NCBI GenBank assembly: GCA_017622215.1
Contig: JAGARO010000004.1
Location: 243,261 to 307,260, forward strand
Direction: 5' to 3'
Source of the DNA: Clostridia bacterium
GTDB lineage: Bacteria; Bacillota; Clostridia; Monoglobales; Monoglobaceae
Length of the DNA: 64,000 nt
This document shows positions 51,368 to 61,475 of the stretch, one piece after another. The notes under the pieces were generated by a model. The model searched no databases. It was not told the DNA's origin and saw nothing but the letters and a program-made list of their open reading frames with translations. The translations under genes were made by a program, and so were the position numbers. Position 1 is the stretch's first letter; each line of letters starts with the position of its first letter.

Positions 51368-53086
51368 TTAGTCAAGGTATTTTGATACGTCATTATCCAT
51401 TTCTTTTAAGATGCTTTCAGCCTCTTCAACTGAATCAGCCTTAACGCCGAAATAGAACTTCATTTTTGGCTCTGTGCCTGACGGACGGGCTGCACACCAG
51501 CAATCGTCTTCCATTTCAAAGAGAAGTACGTCAGATACAGGAAGGTCAATTTTTTCTGTTTTGCCATCAGCACTTGTGCGTGTTGATGTTTTAATATCGC
51601 TTGTATATAAAATTTTCTTTCCGCCAAGGGAAGTTGGAAGATTTGCTCTTATGTCAGCCATAATTCCCTTGATTTTTTCTACGCCGTCCATACCCTCAAG
51701 GGTGATTGACTTAAGTCCTTCACGGAATGTTCCGTATGTAGCATAAAGGTCTAAAAGTGCTTCGTAGAGGGATTTGCCCTGTAGTCTGTAATAAGCTGCC
51801 ATTTCGCAGATAAGCATTGTGGCAAGAACGCCGTCCTTATCTCTTGCGTAGGTACCGCTTAAGTAACCATAGCTTTCTTCAAAGCCGAAGAGGTATGTAT
51901 GGTCGCCCTTTTCTTCAAATTCGTGAATCTTTTCACCGATGAATTTAAAGCCTGTTAAAGTATTCATAACTTCAACCCCAAAGCTCTTTGTAATTACATC
52001 TGCCATACGGGTTGTAACGATTGTCTTAACTACAACGCCGTCTTTTGGGAGGTTGCCGTTATTCTTTCTCTGGGAGAGAATGTATTCTGTAAGGAGTGCG
52101 CCAACCATATTTCCTGTGAGGGCGATATATTCACCCTCTAAGTTTCTTACTACAATTCCGCAACGGTCACAGTCAGGGTCAGTACCTACAATAAAGTCAA
52201 CATCATTCTTCTTTGCAAGCTCAATTGCAAGAGTAAATGCTTCCTTATTTTCAGGGTTTGGGGACTGAACTGTTGGGAAGTTGCCGTCAGGGATAAGCTG
52301 TTCTTCGACTAAAAGAATGTTCTTATATCCACACTTTTTAAGCATCTTTCTAACTGGCATATTACCGCTTCCGTGGAGTGGTGTGTAGATAAGCTTGAAA
52401 TCGTCAGCTACCTTTTCAATAAGATCAGGATTTATTCTCTGCTTTAAAACTTCAGCCAGGAATGCTTCGTCAAATTCGTCGCCGAATAAAGTAATCATTC
52501 CGCTTTTTACCATTTCATCAAAGTCTGCAGTTTTAACATCGTCAAAAATGTCGATTGATTCAATCTGCTCTAAAACCTTGCTTGCAAGGAAGAGAGCAGC
52601 CTGACCGCCGTCCTCGCCATAAACCTTATAGCCGTTGTACTTGGCAGGGTTGTGGGAGGCTGTAACCATAACGCCTACAGCAGCGCCGAAATGACGAACG
52701 CCGAATGAAAGCATAGGAACAGGTCTTAAAGCGTCGGAAAGATGCACCTTAATTCCGTTTGCGGCAAAAACGCAGGCTGTTTCACGGGCAAAAAGCTCTG
52801 AATTATTTCTTGAATCATAAGAAATTACAACGCCTTTGTCTGCTAAATTCTGTTCATGGATAAAGTTTGAGAGGCCCTGTGTTGCCTTTCTTACAATATA
52901 TTTATTCATACGGTTTGTTCCGCTTTCCATAACGCCACGGAGACCGCCTGTGCCGAACTCAAGGTTTCTGTAAAAGCGTTCTTCAATTTCCTTTTCGTTG
53001 CCTGCGATTCCGCGGAGCTCCTTTTTTGTTTCTTCGTCAACAATTTCGGAGTTTAACCATTTTTCGTACTCATTCTTATAATTCAT
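51368..53086 (-). CDS. pgm: Phosphoglucomutase / phosphomannomutase (alpha-D-phosphohexomutase)
   Basis: The enzyme interconverts glucose-1-phosphate and glucose-6-phosphate, or mannose equivalents. The 572-residue protein is the long PgcA type: FGTGGLRGVMESGTNRMN at the start, phosphoserine loop TASHNPAKYNGYKVYG (about residue 140), magnesium loop GTDPDCDRCG (about 295), sugar-binding GFEESYGY and the phosphate-binding ARPSGTEPKMKFY at the end. The ATG at 53086 has AAAAGGAG upstream and overlaps the GH78 stop by 11 bases, so translation is coupled. Confidence 0.95.
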   Translation of the reverse strand: MNYKNEYEKWLNSEIVDEETKKELRGIAGNEKEIEERFYRNLEFGTGGLRGVMESGTNRMNKYIVRKATQGLSNFIHEQNLADKGVVISYDSRNNSELFARETACVFAANGIKVHLSDALRPVPMLSFGVRHFGAAVGVMVTASHNPAKYNGYKVYGEDGGQAALFLASKVLEQIESIDIFDDVKTADFDEMVKSGMITLFGDEFDEAFLAEVLKQRINPDLIEKVADDFKLIYTPLHGSGNMPVRKMLKKCGYKNILLVEEQLIPDGNFPTVQSPNPENKEAFTLAIELAKKNDVDFIVGTDPDCDRCGIVVRNLEGEYIALTGNMVGALLTEYILSQRKNNGNLPKDGVVVKTIVTTRMADVITKSFGVEVMNTLTGFKFIGEKIHEFEEKGDHTYLFGFEESYGYLSGTYARDKDGVLATMLICEMAAYYRLQGKSLYEALLDLYATYGTFREGLKSITLEGMDGVEKIKGIMADIRANLPTSLGGKKILYTSDIKTSTRTSADGKTEKIDLPVSDVLLFEMEDDCWCAARPSGTEPKMKFYFGVKADSVEEAESILKEMDNDVSKYLD

Positions 53087-55211
53087 AAGTATATTCTCCT
53101 TTTTCAACGTGATATTTATTGTTATTGTATATTATATCTGCTTCCTTTGGAACAACTACCTTTAAGGTTTTCTTGTCCCAATATACATCAATTCCCTTGT
53201 GGGTTACGTGTACCCAGTCAAGCTGTGGAATGAAACTTGGTTTGATTGTGATTTCTCCTTTTCTTAGGTGGATACCGCCTAAGTGTCTGTAAAGCCAGTA
53301 GTCAACCTCGCTAAACATATGGTGGTTTAGGGAAACGTTCATACTCCAGCTTTCAGCCAGAGTTGTCATTCCGCTTAAAATCCAATGGGCATAGCTTGGG
53401 AAGGTTGGGTTTACAACCATATCGTAGGCAACGTCAGCGTAGCCGTTATCGGAAAGGGCGCTGAAGATATACTTTGTGCCTAAAATTCCGCAGTCGATGT
53501 GATTGTCATTTTCGCGGACAAGGTTTGCAAGTTTTTCTGCAAACACAGGAATTTCGTCCTCTTCTAAAAGTCCCTGATAAAGTGCGCAGGCAAAGTAGGT
53601 CTGGTACTTTTCGTAATCAGGTCGGTTAAGATAATTTTCTCTCCATGCCTTTTTGATGTTTTCTGCAAGAGTTTTATATTTTTCTTCTGTACCCTTATTT
53701 AAGATGACTGAAGCTTCAGCCATAATCTTTGCAAAGGTGTAGTAGTAGGCGACATCTGTAACCTCTGAAGGCATGATGTCTCCCCCTCGTGGAGAACACC
53801 AGTCAGATAGTCCGAAGTTCTTTATAATATATCCATCTTGCATAGTGTAGATGAATTCCATATAAAGCTCCATATTCTCCCACATCATTTCAAGGAGTGA
53901 TTTGTCGCCGTATATTTTATAAACGTTATATGGAACTACAAAGAGGGCGTTGTCCCAGGCAGGTCCGTTACCCCAGTTATAACCCCAGCCTGTTGAGGGG
54001 ATTGTGGCAGGGATTTCTCCGCTTGGTCTTTGAACATCCTTAAAGTCCATAAGCCATTTTCTATAGCTTTCTGTCATTTCGAAGTTCATAAGTGCCTGGT
54101 CGGAGGAGATTGCTGCATCTCCTGTCCAGCCATTCTGCTCTCTGTGTGGGCAGTCTGTAGGAACGCTCATATAGTTTCCTAAAGTTGCCCTTAAAGAGGC
54201 CTTATGAATTTTATTAAGCATCTCTGAAGAACTTTCGAATGTGCCGTGAGTTTTCAGGTCTGTATGGAAAACTTCGGCTACAATTTCAAAATCCTTTGGT
54301 GCATTTTCGACCTTAACGTATCTGAAACCGTGATAGGTGAAATGCCCGCTGAATTCGTCATTTTTGCCACTTAGGATAAGTCTGTATTCATTTCTCGGAG
54401 CATTATCCTCAGGATTTTTCGGATAGTTAAATTCGTTTATCTGTCGGTTGTCGATATCTCCGTCCTTATAAATTTCCGAGTAGAAAATTCGGATTGTCTG
54501 TCCCTCATCGCCTTTGGTTTTTACCCTTACCCAGCCTGTAATATTTTCGCCGAAATCGTAAATTCCGTTTTCTAAATATTTTGCTGTAAGAGTGTACTGA
54601 ATTCTTGGCGGAGGAAGAAGAGCAGGTCTTAAAATTCCACCGGGGGTACGGCAGATTACTGTTTCTTTCCAATCACTATCGTCGAAACCAACCTCGTTCC
54701 AGCCCTCAATTTCCATTCGGGCGTCAATAATTTCGCCATGACGGATATGATTATAGATTACAGGGCTTTCCATCCACCTAAGGTCTGGTCTTGAGTAAAG
54801 CTCTGTTTTTTCTCCGTCTGTAAATTCAACAGAAAGGGTAAAGCAAAGCTTTGGCTGGTCCCTCCAGGTTACTGTGTCAAAGTTCCACTCGACTGTTGTG
54901 TTGTTATAATAACCGTTTCCTAAATGAACCCCAAGACAGTTTGTGCCTTTATTTAAGAGGGCTGTTACATCATAGGTATTATAATAAACAGTTTTGTCGA
55001 ACTTTGTAAATGGAGTTGTAAGGACGTCCTCTGTAACTCTTTTTCCGTTTATAAAAGGAATTCCGTATCCTAAAGCTGCGATATAAAGAGTTGCGGACTT
55101 AATATTTTTATCAAGCTCAAACTCTTTTCTCATATAACGGGCGTTGTCAACGTAACCGTTTTCGCTGTCGTTTGCGTAAATCCATTTTGATTCTCTGAAC
55201 AAATTGCTCAC
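53076..55211 (-). CDS. Alpha-L-rhamnosidase, GH78-like, intracellular
   Basis: GH78 enzymes release L-rhamnose from pectin side chains, flavonoid glycosides and bacterial glycans by inversion. The 711-residue protein has no signal peptide. The N-terminal part has the beta domains (ARYMRKEFELDKNIKSATLYI, LGVHLGNGYYNN), and the (alpha/alpha)6 barrel follows with SVPTDCPHREQNGWTGDA (the acidic residues of the catalytic pocket, about residue 355), PSTGWGYNWGNGPAWDNA and GLSDWCSPRGG. A C-terminal beta domain ends it. It follows the DUF1861 gene directly. Imported oligosaccharides are the inferred substrate; no rhamnose catabolic genes are in the window. Confidence 0.92.
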   Translation of the reverse strand: MSNLFRESKWIYANDSENGYVDNARYMRKEFELDKNIKSATLYIAALGYGIPFINGKRVTEDVLTTPFTKFDKTVYYNTYDVTALLNKGTNCLGVHLGNGYYNNTTVEWNFDTVTWRDQPKLCFTLSVEFTDGEKTELYSRPDLRWMESPVIYNHIRHGEIIDARMEIEGWNEVGFDDSDWKETVICRTPGGILRPALLPPPRIQYTLTAKYLENGIYDFGENITGWVRVKTKGDEGQTIRIFYSEIYKDGDIDNRQINEFNYPKNPEDNAPRNEYRLILSGKNDEFSGHFTYHGFRYVKVENAPKDFEIVAEVFHTDLKTHGTFESSSEMLNKIHKASLRATLGNYMSVPTDCPHREQNGWTGDAAISSDQALMNFEMTESYRKWLMDFKDVQRPSGEIPATIPSTGWGYNWGNGPAWDNALFVVPYNVYKIYGDKSLLEMMWENMELYMEFIYTMQDGYIIKNFGLSDWCSPRGGDIMPSEVTDVAYYYTFAKIMAEASVILNKGTEEKYKTLAENIKKAWRENYLNRPDYEKYQTYFACALYQGLLEEDEIPVFAEKLANLVRENDNHIDCGILGTKYIFSALSDNGYADVAYDMVVNPTFPSYAHWILSGMTTLAESWSMNVSLNHHMFSEVDYWLYRHLGGIHLRKGEITIKPSFIPQLDWVHVTHKGIDVYWDKKTLKVVVPKEADIIYNNNKYHVEKGEYTYEL

Positions 55212-56156
55212 CTACTTGCTAATAATTTTTCCGTAGCCTTCAAATGGGTAGTCAATTGTAACTCTGCCTACCTCGCTGTCGCCGATACCGCTGTATAAAT
55301 CAGCCTTTCCGTCTTCTCTCATAACGATACCTGCAGGGAATGCACAGTCCACAAGGTTAGGACGCTTTGCAATTCCTACAGGATAGCAAGGACGGGTTGC
55401 GAGAATTCTGTTTTCAATAATTTTATGCTCTACAGGGTCAAAAATGAACGCTACGTTCATATAAACCTGTGTGTCATTTTCTCCATGATAACAATGGTGT
55501 CCGATAATACCGATTTTGCCTGAGTCGAGAATATATGCCTGATTGCATCCGCCCCATTCTCCCTCGGAGAAGATGTTAGGGATAATTCTTGCGTTCTGCA
55601 CAAGGTCAGGTGTAAGCTCGGAGAGGTCATTGATTTCAGTATAGCCAATCATTGATTCACAACCGTACTGCTTTAAAATTTCCTCTGATCTTGGTCTTGA
55701 GAATACGCCAATTTTTCCGCTTGGGAACTGCACAAGACGGATGTCCTTCATATAGTCAGGACCTGTTGTGAAATAGTAAAGGTCTTCTAAATCGTCGCCC
55801 TTATAGAAATAGCCTCTGTATGTAGAAACCTGTCCGTTTACCTTTTCAACGTGTGTTCCGCCCATAACTAAAATATTATTTATCTTTGCAATATATGGGT
55901 CTTCAAGCTGGTAAACCATTGAGTCGGGAACGAGAGTGTATTCGTCTTCCCCTGTTTTCTTAAAAAGCTTTACCCATGAACGAGCCCATTCGTCATGCTT
56001 TTCCACTCTTCCGTATATGTAATTTTCACCTTTCCAGCTAAATGGGATTGAGCAGTTATAAACGTCAAAACCGTCAACGCCGATAAAGGTAACTTTCTTG
56101 CTTTCATATATTTTTTTGTTTTTTTCAAACTCTGATCTTTTATCATGAAGTGTCAT
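55212..56156 (-). CDS. DUF1861 family protein (five-bladed beta-propeller glycosidase-like)
   Basis: This 314-residue protein matches the DUF1861 family, which looks like the beta-propeller glycoside hydrolases and phosphorylases (GH43, GH130 relatives). Blocks include FIGVDGFDVYNCSIPF, EDPYIAKINNILVMGGTHVE, GKIGVFSRPR and the repeated GKIGIIGHHCYHG type blades, with many Trp, Tyr and acidic residues along the axis. No signal peptide is present. It stands first in the operon, one base before GH78, so it likely acts on the same imported glycan. The reaction is not established. Confidence 0.8.
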   Translation of the reverse strand: MTLHDKRSEFEKNKKIYESKKVTFIGVDGFDVYNCSIPFSWKGENYIYGRVEKHDEWARSWVKLFKKTGEDEYTLVPDSMVYQLEDPYIAKINNILVMGGTHVEKVNGQVSTYRGYFYKGDDLEDLYYFTTGPDYMKDIRLVQFPSGKIGVFSRPRSEEILKQYGCESMIGYTEINDLSELTPDLVQNARIIPNIFSEGEWGGCNQAYILDSGKIGIIGHHCYHGENDTQVYMNVAFIFDPVEHKIIENRILATRPCYPVGIAKRPNLVDCAFPAGIVMREDGKADLYSGIGDSEVGRVTIDYPFEGYGKIISK

Positions 56157-56195
56157 TTTTGAAAAATCTCCTTTTTTGCATAATTTTACCTATAA

Positions 56196-56224
56196 ATTAT
56201 ACTACAAATGAGGCTGTCGGTCAA
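56196..56224 (-). promoter_or_regulatory. Sigma-A promoter of the DUF1861-GH78-pgm operon
   Basis: On the minus strand TTGACC (56224-56219), 17 bases, TATAAT (56201-56196), about 40 bases before the DUF1861 ATG. No catabolite-response (cre) site is apparent by eye. Confidence 0.88.
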
Positions 56225-56306
56225 TAAAACATTATAATAAATATGAATTTTTTTTCGTAAGTTTTGTAGCATTTTATAAAAATTTTAATAATATTACTTA
56301 AAAGAC

Positions 56307-56335
56307 TTTACTATAATGGTAAAATGAGGTATAAT
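56307..56335 (+). promoter_or_regulatory. Sigma-A promoter of cysE-cysS
   Basis: TTTACT (56307-56312), 17 bases, TATAAT (56330-56335). It is followed by only about 30 bases of leader before the cysE start at 56373, so there is no room for a T-box. The rest of the divergent 56157-56372 gap is AT-rich and shows nothing else. Confidence 0.7.
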
Positions 56336-56372
56336 TATTTTGAAAGATTATGCAGGAAAGGAGAACTCTTTT

Positions 56373-57023
56373 ATGGGACTTTTTAAAATACTGCGAGAAG
56401 AAGTAAATGTTGTATTTGAACGCGACCCTGCGGCAAGAAGCCGTATTCAGGTTGCATTATTATATCCCGGTGTTAAGGCTGTGCTTAATTACAGAATTGC
56501 ACACAGTCTCTGGCTTCGTAAACACTATTTCCTTGCGGACTGGATTTCCAAACACACAAGGAAAAAGACAGGTATCGAAATTCATCCCGGCGCTACAATC
56601 GGTAAAAATCTCTTTATCGACCACGGTATGGGGGTTGTAATCGGTGAAACTACTGAAATTGGTGATAACTGTACAATTTATCAGGGGGTAACCCTTGGAG
56701 GTACAGGTAAGGATAAGGGTAAAAGACATCCTACCATTGGCAACAACTGTACAATCGGTTGCGGTGCAAAAGTTTTAGGACCGTTTACTATCGGGGATAA
56801 CTGTAAGGTGGCAGCTAACGCTGTTGTGCTTAACGAAATTCCTGATAACTGTACCTGCGTGGGTGTTCCTGCACGTATTGTCAAGAGAAATGATAAGAAG
56901 ATTACTCCTTGTATCGATCTTGACCATACACATATTCCGGACCCTGTATCTATGGAACTCTGCAGGATTCATGCTGATATTGACAGACTTATTGAAAAGG
57001 TGAAAGAAAATGAAACTTTATAA
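56373..57023 (+). CDS. cysE: Serine O-acetyltransferase CysE
   Basis: CysE acetylates serine to O-acetylserine, the precursor for cysteine. The 216-residue protein is of the short Firmicutes form: an N-terminal helical region ([19 protein letters not shown]), then the left-handed beta-helix of hexapeptide repeats with catalytic [32 protein letters not shown] and [29 protein letters not shown] precedes the ATG at 56373; earlier in-frame codons lack a site. It overlaps cysS by 14 bases, linking cysteine supply to its tRNA charging. Confidence 0.96.
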   Translation: MGLFKILREEVNVVFERDPAARSRIQVALLYPGVKAVLNYRIAHSLWLRKHYFLADWISKHTRKKTGIEIHPGATIGKNLFIDHGMGVVIGETTEIGDNCTIYQGVTLGGTGKDKGKRHPTIGNNCTIGCGAKVLGPFTIGDNCKVAANAVVLNEIPDNCTCVGVPARIVKRNDKKITPCIDLDHTHIPDPVSMELCRIHADIDRLIEKVKENETL

Positions 57024-58407
57024 CTCTCTTACAAGAAAAAAAGAAGAATTTGTGCCTGTTGTGCCGGGAAAGGTTATGATGTATTCCTGCGGCCCGACAG
57101 TTTATAACTATTTCCATGTTGGAAATGCAAGACCTTTTATTATCTTTGATGCTTTAAGACGCTATTTTGAATATCGTGGATATAAGGTGGATTTCGTGCA
57201 GAACTTTACTGATATTGACGATAAGATGATTAACAAGGCAAACGAGCTTGGCATTACCGTAAAGGAGCTTGCTGACCAGTATATTGCTGAATATTTCACG
57301 GACGCAAAGGGCCTTGGAATTAAAGAGGCAACTGTGCATCCAAGGGCAACTGAAAATATTGATGCAATTATTGATATTGTAAAAGACCTTGAGGAAAAGG
57401 GCTATGCCTATAACGTTGACGGAGATGTTTATTTCTCTCCTAAAAAGTTTAAGGAATACGGAAAGCTTTCCCACCAGCCACTTGAAGACCTTGAGGCAGG
57501 TGCAAGAATTAACGTAAATGAAGATAAAAAGGACCCTATGGATTTTGCTCTCTGGAAGAAGCAGAAGCCTGGCGAACCTGCATGGGAGAGTCCTTGGGGA
57601 ATGGGCAGACCTGGCTGGCATATTGAATGTTCAGCTATGGCAAACAAGTTCTTAGCCCATACAATTGATATCCATAGTGGCGGTCAGGACCTTATTTTCC
57701 CTCATCACGAAAACGAGGTTGCACAGAGTGAATGTGCAAATGGCTGTACTTTTGCAAACTACTGGCTCCACAACGGATATATCAATATTGACAACAAGAA
57801 GATGTCAAAATCCCTCGGTAACTTCTTTACAGTCCGTGAGATTGCTGAAGAATTTGACTATGAGGTAATTCGTCTCTTTATGCTTTCATCCCATTACAGA
57901 AGCCCGATTAACTTCAGTAAGACTATTATGGAATCTGCTAAATCTGCTTTAGACAGACTTTACAACTGTGTTTCTGACCTTGAATTCAAGCTTTCAAATG
58001 CTCAGGCTGAGGTAATGACTGAAGATGAAAAGAAGTTTAAGGAAGTTTTAGGGGGCTACAAGGCAAAGTATATTGATGCTCTTGACGATGACTTTAATAC
58101 TGCAGACGGTATTTCGGTTATCTTTGAAATTGTTGCTGATGTAAACAAGAATGTTTCTGCTGAATCTTCAAAGGAAATGATTTCCTTTGCCCTTGATTTA
58201 ATCAGAGAGCTTACAGGAGTTTTAGGACTTTTAAGCAAGGATAAGAAGGACGAAATTTCCCCTGAAATACAGAGCCTTCTTGATGCTCGTGCTGAGGCGA
58301 GAAAGAACAAGGACTGGGCGAAGTCTGACGAAATCCGTGATGCTCTTAAGGAAATGGGCATCATAGTAAAGGATACTGCTCAGGGTCAGCAGATAAGCTT
58401 TGAATAA
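57010..58407 (+). CDS. cysS: Cysteinyl-tRNA synthetase CysS
   Basis: CysS charges tRNA-Cys. The 465-residue class I synthetase has the zinc cysteine and HIGH variant in [32 protein letters not shown], the [10 protein letters not shown] block with zinc ligand, [13 protein letters not shown] and the KMSKS loop in [10 protein letters not shown] (about residue 260), then the DALR helical domain. Length is standard. The order cysE-cysS-mrnC is common in Firmicutes. Confidence 0.97.
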   Translation: MKLYNSLTRKKEEFVPVVPGKVMMYSCGPTVYNYFHVGNARPFIIFDALRRYFEYRGYKVDFVQNFTDIDDKMINKANELGITVKELADQYIAEYFTDAKGLGIKEATVHPRATENIDAIIDIVKDLEEKGYAYNVDGDVYFSPKKFKEYGKLSHQPLEDLEAGARINVNEDKKDPMDFALWKKQKPGEPAWESPWGMGRPGWHIECSAMANKFLAHTIDIHSGGQDLIFPHHENEVAQSECANGCTFANYWLHNGYINIDNKKMSKSLGNFFTVREIAEEFDYEVIRLFMLSSHYRSPINFSKTIMESAKSALDRLYNCVSDLEFKLSNAQAEVMTEDEKKFKEVLGGYKAKYIDALDDDFNTADGISVIFEIVADVNKNVSAESSKEMISFALDLIRELTGVLGLLSKDKKDEISPEIQSLLDARAEARKNKDWAKSDEIRDALKEMGIIVKDTAQGQQISFE

Positions 58408-58805
58408 TGCTGTTTTTAGATACATTTAAGATTGGGGAAAAGCTTCCTCCTAATCAGTATTCAGCTTTGGAGCTTGCTTATATCGGCGATGCAATTTACG
58501 AGGTTTATGTCCGCACAATGATTATTGCGGACACAAACTGTCCTATGAAAAAGCTTCACAAGGAGGCTACAAACCTTGTGAAAGCCAAGGCACAGGCTGA
58601 TTATTTCAGGCTTATTGAGGGAATACTCACAGAGGAGGAAATGGCTGTTTTTAAAAGGGGCAGGAATACAAATTCAAGGCCCCCTAAGAATGCAGACCTT
58701 ATTGATTATAAAATTGCAACAGGTGTTGAGGCCCTTATCGGCTACACATACCTAAAAGGCGACGAGGACAGGCTTAATGTTCTACTCGGCTACCTGAAAA
58801 AATAA
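58407..58805 (+). CDS. mrnC: Mini-ribonuclease III MrnC
   Basis: MrnC matures 23S rRNA in Firmicutes; it is an RNase III catalytic domain without the dsRNA-binding domain. The 132-residue protein has ALELAYIGDAIYEVYVR, with the catalytic acidic residues, and the later block KRGRNTNSRPPKNADLIDYKIATGVEALIGYTYLKGD, which carries the second metal ligand region (ATGVEALIG). Its ATG shares bases with the cysS stop (TAATG). No terminator is visible in the 37-base gap before yitT. Confidence 0.95.
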   Translation: MLFLDTFKIGEKLPPNQYSALELAYIGDAIYEVYVRTMIIADTNCPMKKLHKEATNLVKAKAQADYFRLIEGILTEEEMAVFKRGRNTNSRPPKNADLIDYKIATGVEALIGYTYLKGDEDRLNVLLGYLKK

Positions 58806-58842
58806 TTTTATAGCTTTACATATCCAGATTTGGAGGTAGAGT

Positions 58843-59664
58843 ATGAAGAAAATTTTGATGACTATATTAGGGGCAACCCTTATGGGTTTATCCCTTAACT
58901 TGTTTTTAATTCCCGCACAGATTTCTTCAGGGGGTGTTTCGGGTCTTTCCCTGAGTTTGAATGCGCTTTTGGGGATACCTGTGAGCTTCCTTATATTCGG
59001 ACTTAATATTCCGCTATTTATATGGGGCTACAGAAGTTTTGATAAGAAGTTTCTTGCGCTTTCCTTTCTTGGAATGGCAGTTTTATCCCTGTCGTCGGAG
59101 ATTATAGCTATTTCAAAGCCTATTACAGAGGATAGAATTTTAATGGCTGTTTTCGGTGGGGTTATATCAGGTCTCGGAATGGGGATTGTTTTCCGCGCAG
59201 GCGGTACAACAGGCGGAGCAGATATTGTTGTGAAGATTTTAAAGAAGAAGTATCCCTCATTTTCAACGGGAACACTTATTCTTATAATTGACGCATTCAC
59301 AATTGCTCTTGCGGGAGTTGTTTTTAAGGACTGGAATGTAATTTTATATTCTGTTCTTGAAATTTATATTGCAACTCACGTTATAGATATTACAGATGAA
59401 GGTATTAACCTTGCAAAGCTTGTGTTAATTATTTCTGACCATCCCGCTGAAATTTCTTCGGCTGTGTCGGACAAGCTTTCAAGGGGTGCAACTATATTAA
59501 ACGGATATTCCCAATACAGCGGAAACGATAAGAATATTGTTTTATGCGTTGTGAAAAAAAGAGAAATTACTAAACTTAAAAATATTGTGAAAGATACCGA
59601 CAGAAACTCTTTTGTTATTATTTCTGATGCGAAAGAGGTTCTGGGGAACGGTTTTGTTATATAA
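58843..59664 (+). CDS. YitT family membrane protein (DUF161/DUF2179)
   Basis: This 273-residue protein has five or six membrane segments in residues about 1-180, with LNLFLIPAQISSGGVSGLSL near the start and GMGIVFRAGGTTGGADIV in the middle, and a C-terminal soluble DUF2179 domain (GATILNGYSQYSGNDKNIVLCVVKKREI). It is a widely spread Firmicutes family without an agreed function; paralogues are common. GGAGGTAGAG precedes the ATG. It sits between mrnC and the transketolase genes. Confidence 0.92.
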   Translation: MKKILMTILGATLMGLSLNLFLIPAQISSGGVSGLSLSLNALLGIPVSFLIFGLNIPLFIWGYRSFDKKFLALSFLGMAVLSLSSEIIAISKPITEDRILMAVFGGVISGLGMGIVFRAGGTTGGADIVVKILKKKYPSFSTGTLILIIDAFTIALAGVVFKDWNVILYSVLEIYIATHVIDITDEGINLAKLVLIISDHPAEISSAVSDKLSRGATILNGYSQYSGNDKNIVLCVVKKREITKLKNIVKDTDRNSFVIISDAKEVLGNGFVI

Positions 59665-59679
59665 GAAGGAGGAGATTTT

Positions 59680-60528
59680 ATGAATTCCGTTATGGAAAAA
59701 AATCTTAAGCTTGCTGCGGCAGACATAAAGAAAATGGCACTTGAGGGAGTACATGCTGCAAAGGCAGGACACCCTGGCGGTTCCTTGTCTATTGCTGAAG
59801 TTCTTGCTTATTTATATCTTGAAGAAATGAAGGTAGACTCAAAAAATCCTAAAGACGAAAACAGGGACAGATTTGTTTTGTCAAAGGGTCATTGTGCACC
59901 TGCTTTATACGGTGCTCTTGTACTTAAGGGCTTTTTGCCAAGAGAGGATATCAAGACTCTCCGTAAGGCAGACAGCTATCTTCAGGGACATCCTGATATG
60001 AAAGGAATTCCCGGGGTTGATATGTCAACAGGTTCTTTAGGACAGGGCATTTCAGCTGCCTGCGGTATGGCACTTGCAGGAAAAATAAGCAATAAGGATT
60101 ACAGAGTTTATACTGTTTTAGGTGATGGTGAATCCGAAGAAGGTCAGGTTTGGGAGGCTGCTATGTTTGCGGCTCACTATAAGCTTGACAATCTTGTTGC
60201 TTACCTTGACTTTAACGGACTCCAGATTGACGGCGACATAACAGAAGTTATGAATCCAACTCCTCTTGATGAAAAATTTAAGGCATTTGGCTGGCACGTT
60301 ATCGTAATTGACGGTCATAATTTTGAGGAGATTGAAAAGGCGTTTAATGAGGCTAAAACTGTTAAGGGAAAGCCTACATTTATCCTTGCAAAGTCTGTTA
60401 AGGGTAAGGGCGTTTCCTTTATGGAAAATCAGGCGGGCTGGCATGGTGTTGCTCCAAACGACGAGGAATATGCAAAGGCTATAGCTGAGCTTGATGAATA
60501 TATTGCTTCTTTAGGAGGTGTCAATTAA
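59680..60528 (+). CDS. Transketolase, N-terminal (TPP-binding) subunit
   Basis: Transketolase moves two-carbon units in the pentose phosphate pathway. This 282-residue subunit has KAGHPGGSLSIAEV, RDRFVLSKGHCAPALYG, the thiamine-diphosphate motif GDGESEEGQVWEAAMFAA (about residue 145) with the downstream DFNGLQIDG, and HDGHNF-like VIDGHNFEEI. It is the common split form with the second subunit next to it. GAAGGAGGAG precedes the ATG. The next gene overlaps by one base, giving equal amounts. Confidence 0.96.
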   Translation: MNSVMEKNLKLAAADIKKMALEGVHAAKAGHPGGSLSIAEVLAYLYLEEMKVDSKNPKDENRDRFVLSKGHCAPALYGALVLKGFLPREDIKTLRKADSYLQGHPDMKGIPGVDMSTGSLGQGISAACGMALAGKISNKDYRVYTVLGDGESEEGQVWEAAMFAAHYKLDNLVAYLDFNGLQIDGDITEVMNPTPLDEKFKAFGWHVIVIDGHNFEEIEKAFNEAKTVKGKPTFILAKSVKGKGVSFMENQAGWHGVAPNDEEYAKAIAELDEYIASLGGVN

Positions 60529-61475
60529 TGAAATACGAAGTTGGTTCTAAAATCGCAACCCGTCAGGCATACGGCGATGCTTTGGCTGAATTTGGCTGTG
60601 ATGAAAATATTTTTGTTCTTGACGCTGACCTTTCAAAATCTACTAAAACTGATTCCTTTAAGAAGGTTTATCCTGACAGATTTATAAATGCAGGTATTGC
60701 AGAGGGAAATATGATGTCTGTGGCGGCAGGTATTGCATCCTGCGGAAAGACTGTTTTTGCAAGCTCTTTCGCTATGTTTGCTGCAGGCAGAGCCTTTGAA
60801 CAGATTAGAAACTCAATCGGATATCCTAACCTTAACGTAAAAATCGGTGCAACTCACGCAGGCATTTCTGTTGGTGAGGACGGTGCTACACACCAGTGCC
60901 TTGAGGATATGGGTATTATGCGTACAATTCCTAATATGGTTATTATTAACCCTGCAGACGCAACAGAAGCAAGACTTGCGGTTAAGGCTGCAATCGACCA
61001 TAAGGGTCCTGTTTACTTAAGATTTGGCAGACTTGCTGTGCCTACTGTTTTTGATGAAAACTATAAGTTTGAAATCGGAAAGGGCGTTGAACTTAAGGCG
61101 GGAACTGATGTAACAATCGTTGCAACAGGTCTTATGGTTCCTTACGCTATGGAAGCGGCTGATGTTCTTGCGGAAAAGGGGATTTCAGCGAGAGTTATAA
61201 ATATGGCTACAATCAAGCCTATTGACAAAGACATTTTAATTAAGGCGGCAAAGGAAACAGGGGCTGTTGTTACAGCTGAAGAACATAACGTTATCGGCGG
61301 ACTTGGTTCTGCTGTTGCTGAAGTTTTAGCTGAAAATGCACCTGTACCTATGAGAAGAGTGGGAACTCAGGACGTTTTCGGACGCTCAGGTACACCTGCT
61401 GCACTTTTAGAACTTTACGGTCTTGACACAAAAACAATTGTGGCAAAGGCAGAGGAAGTTATTAAATTAAAATAA
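60528..61475 (+). CDS. Transketolase, C-terminal subunit
   Basis: This 315-residue partner carries the pyrimidine-binding and C-terminal domains: RQAYGDALAEFG, VLDADLSKSTKT, INAGIAEGNMMSVAAGIA (with the catalytic glutamate), FASSFAMFAAGRAFEQIRN, GATHAGISVGEDGATHQ and VTAEEHNVIGGLGSAVAE. Its start shares one base with the first subunit stop (TAATG). No terminator follows in the 68 bases before htrA, though a run AATTCACA near 61478 is not a clear promoter. Confidence 0.96.
   Translation: MKYEVGSKIATRQAYGDALAEFGCDENIFVLDADLSKSTKTDSFKKVYPDRFINAGIAEGNMMSVAAGIASCGKTVFASSFAMFAAGRAFEQIRNSIGYPNLNVKIGATHAGISVGEDGATHQCLEDMGIMRTIPNMVIINPADATEARLAVKAAIDHKGPVYLRFGRLAVPTVFDENYKFEIGKGVELKAGTDVTIVATGLMVPYAMEAADVLAEKGISARVINMATIKPIDKDILIKAAKETGAVVTAEEHNVIGGLGSAVAEVLAENAPVPMRRVGTQDVFGRSGTPAALLELYGLDTKTIVAKAEEVIKLK

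Noticed and set aside
56157..56372. T-box or cysteine riboswitch before cysE-cysS
   Set aside because: The predicted leader is about 30 bases, and no T-box core or antiterminator sequence is present.
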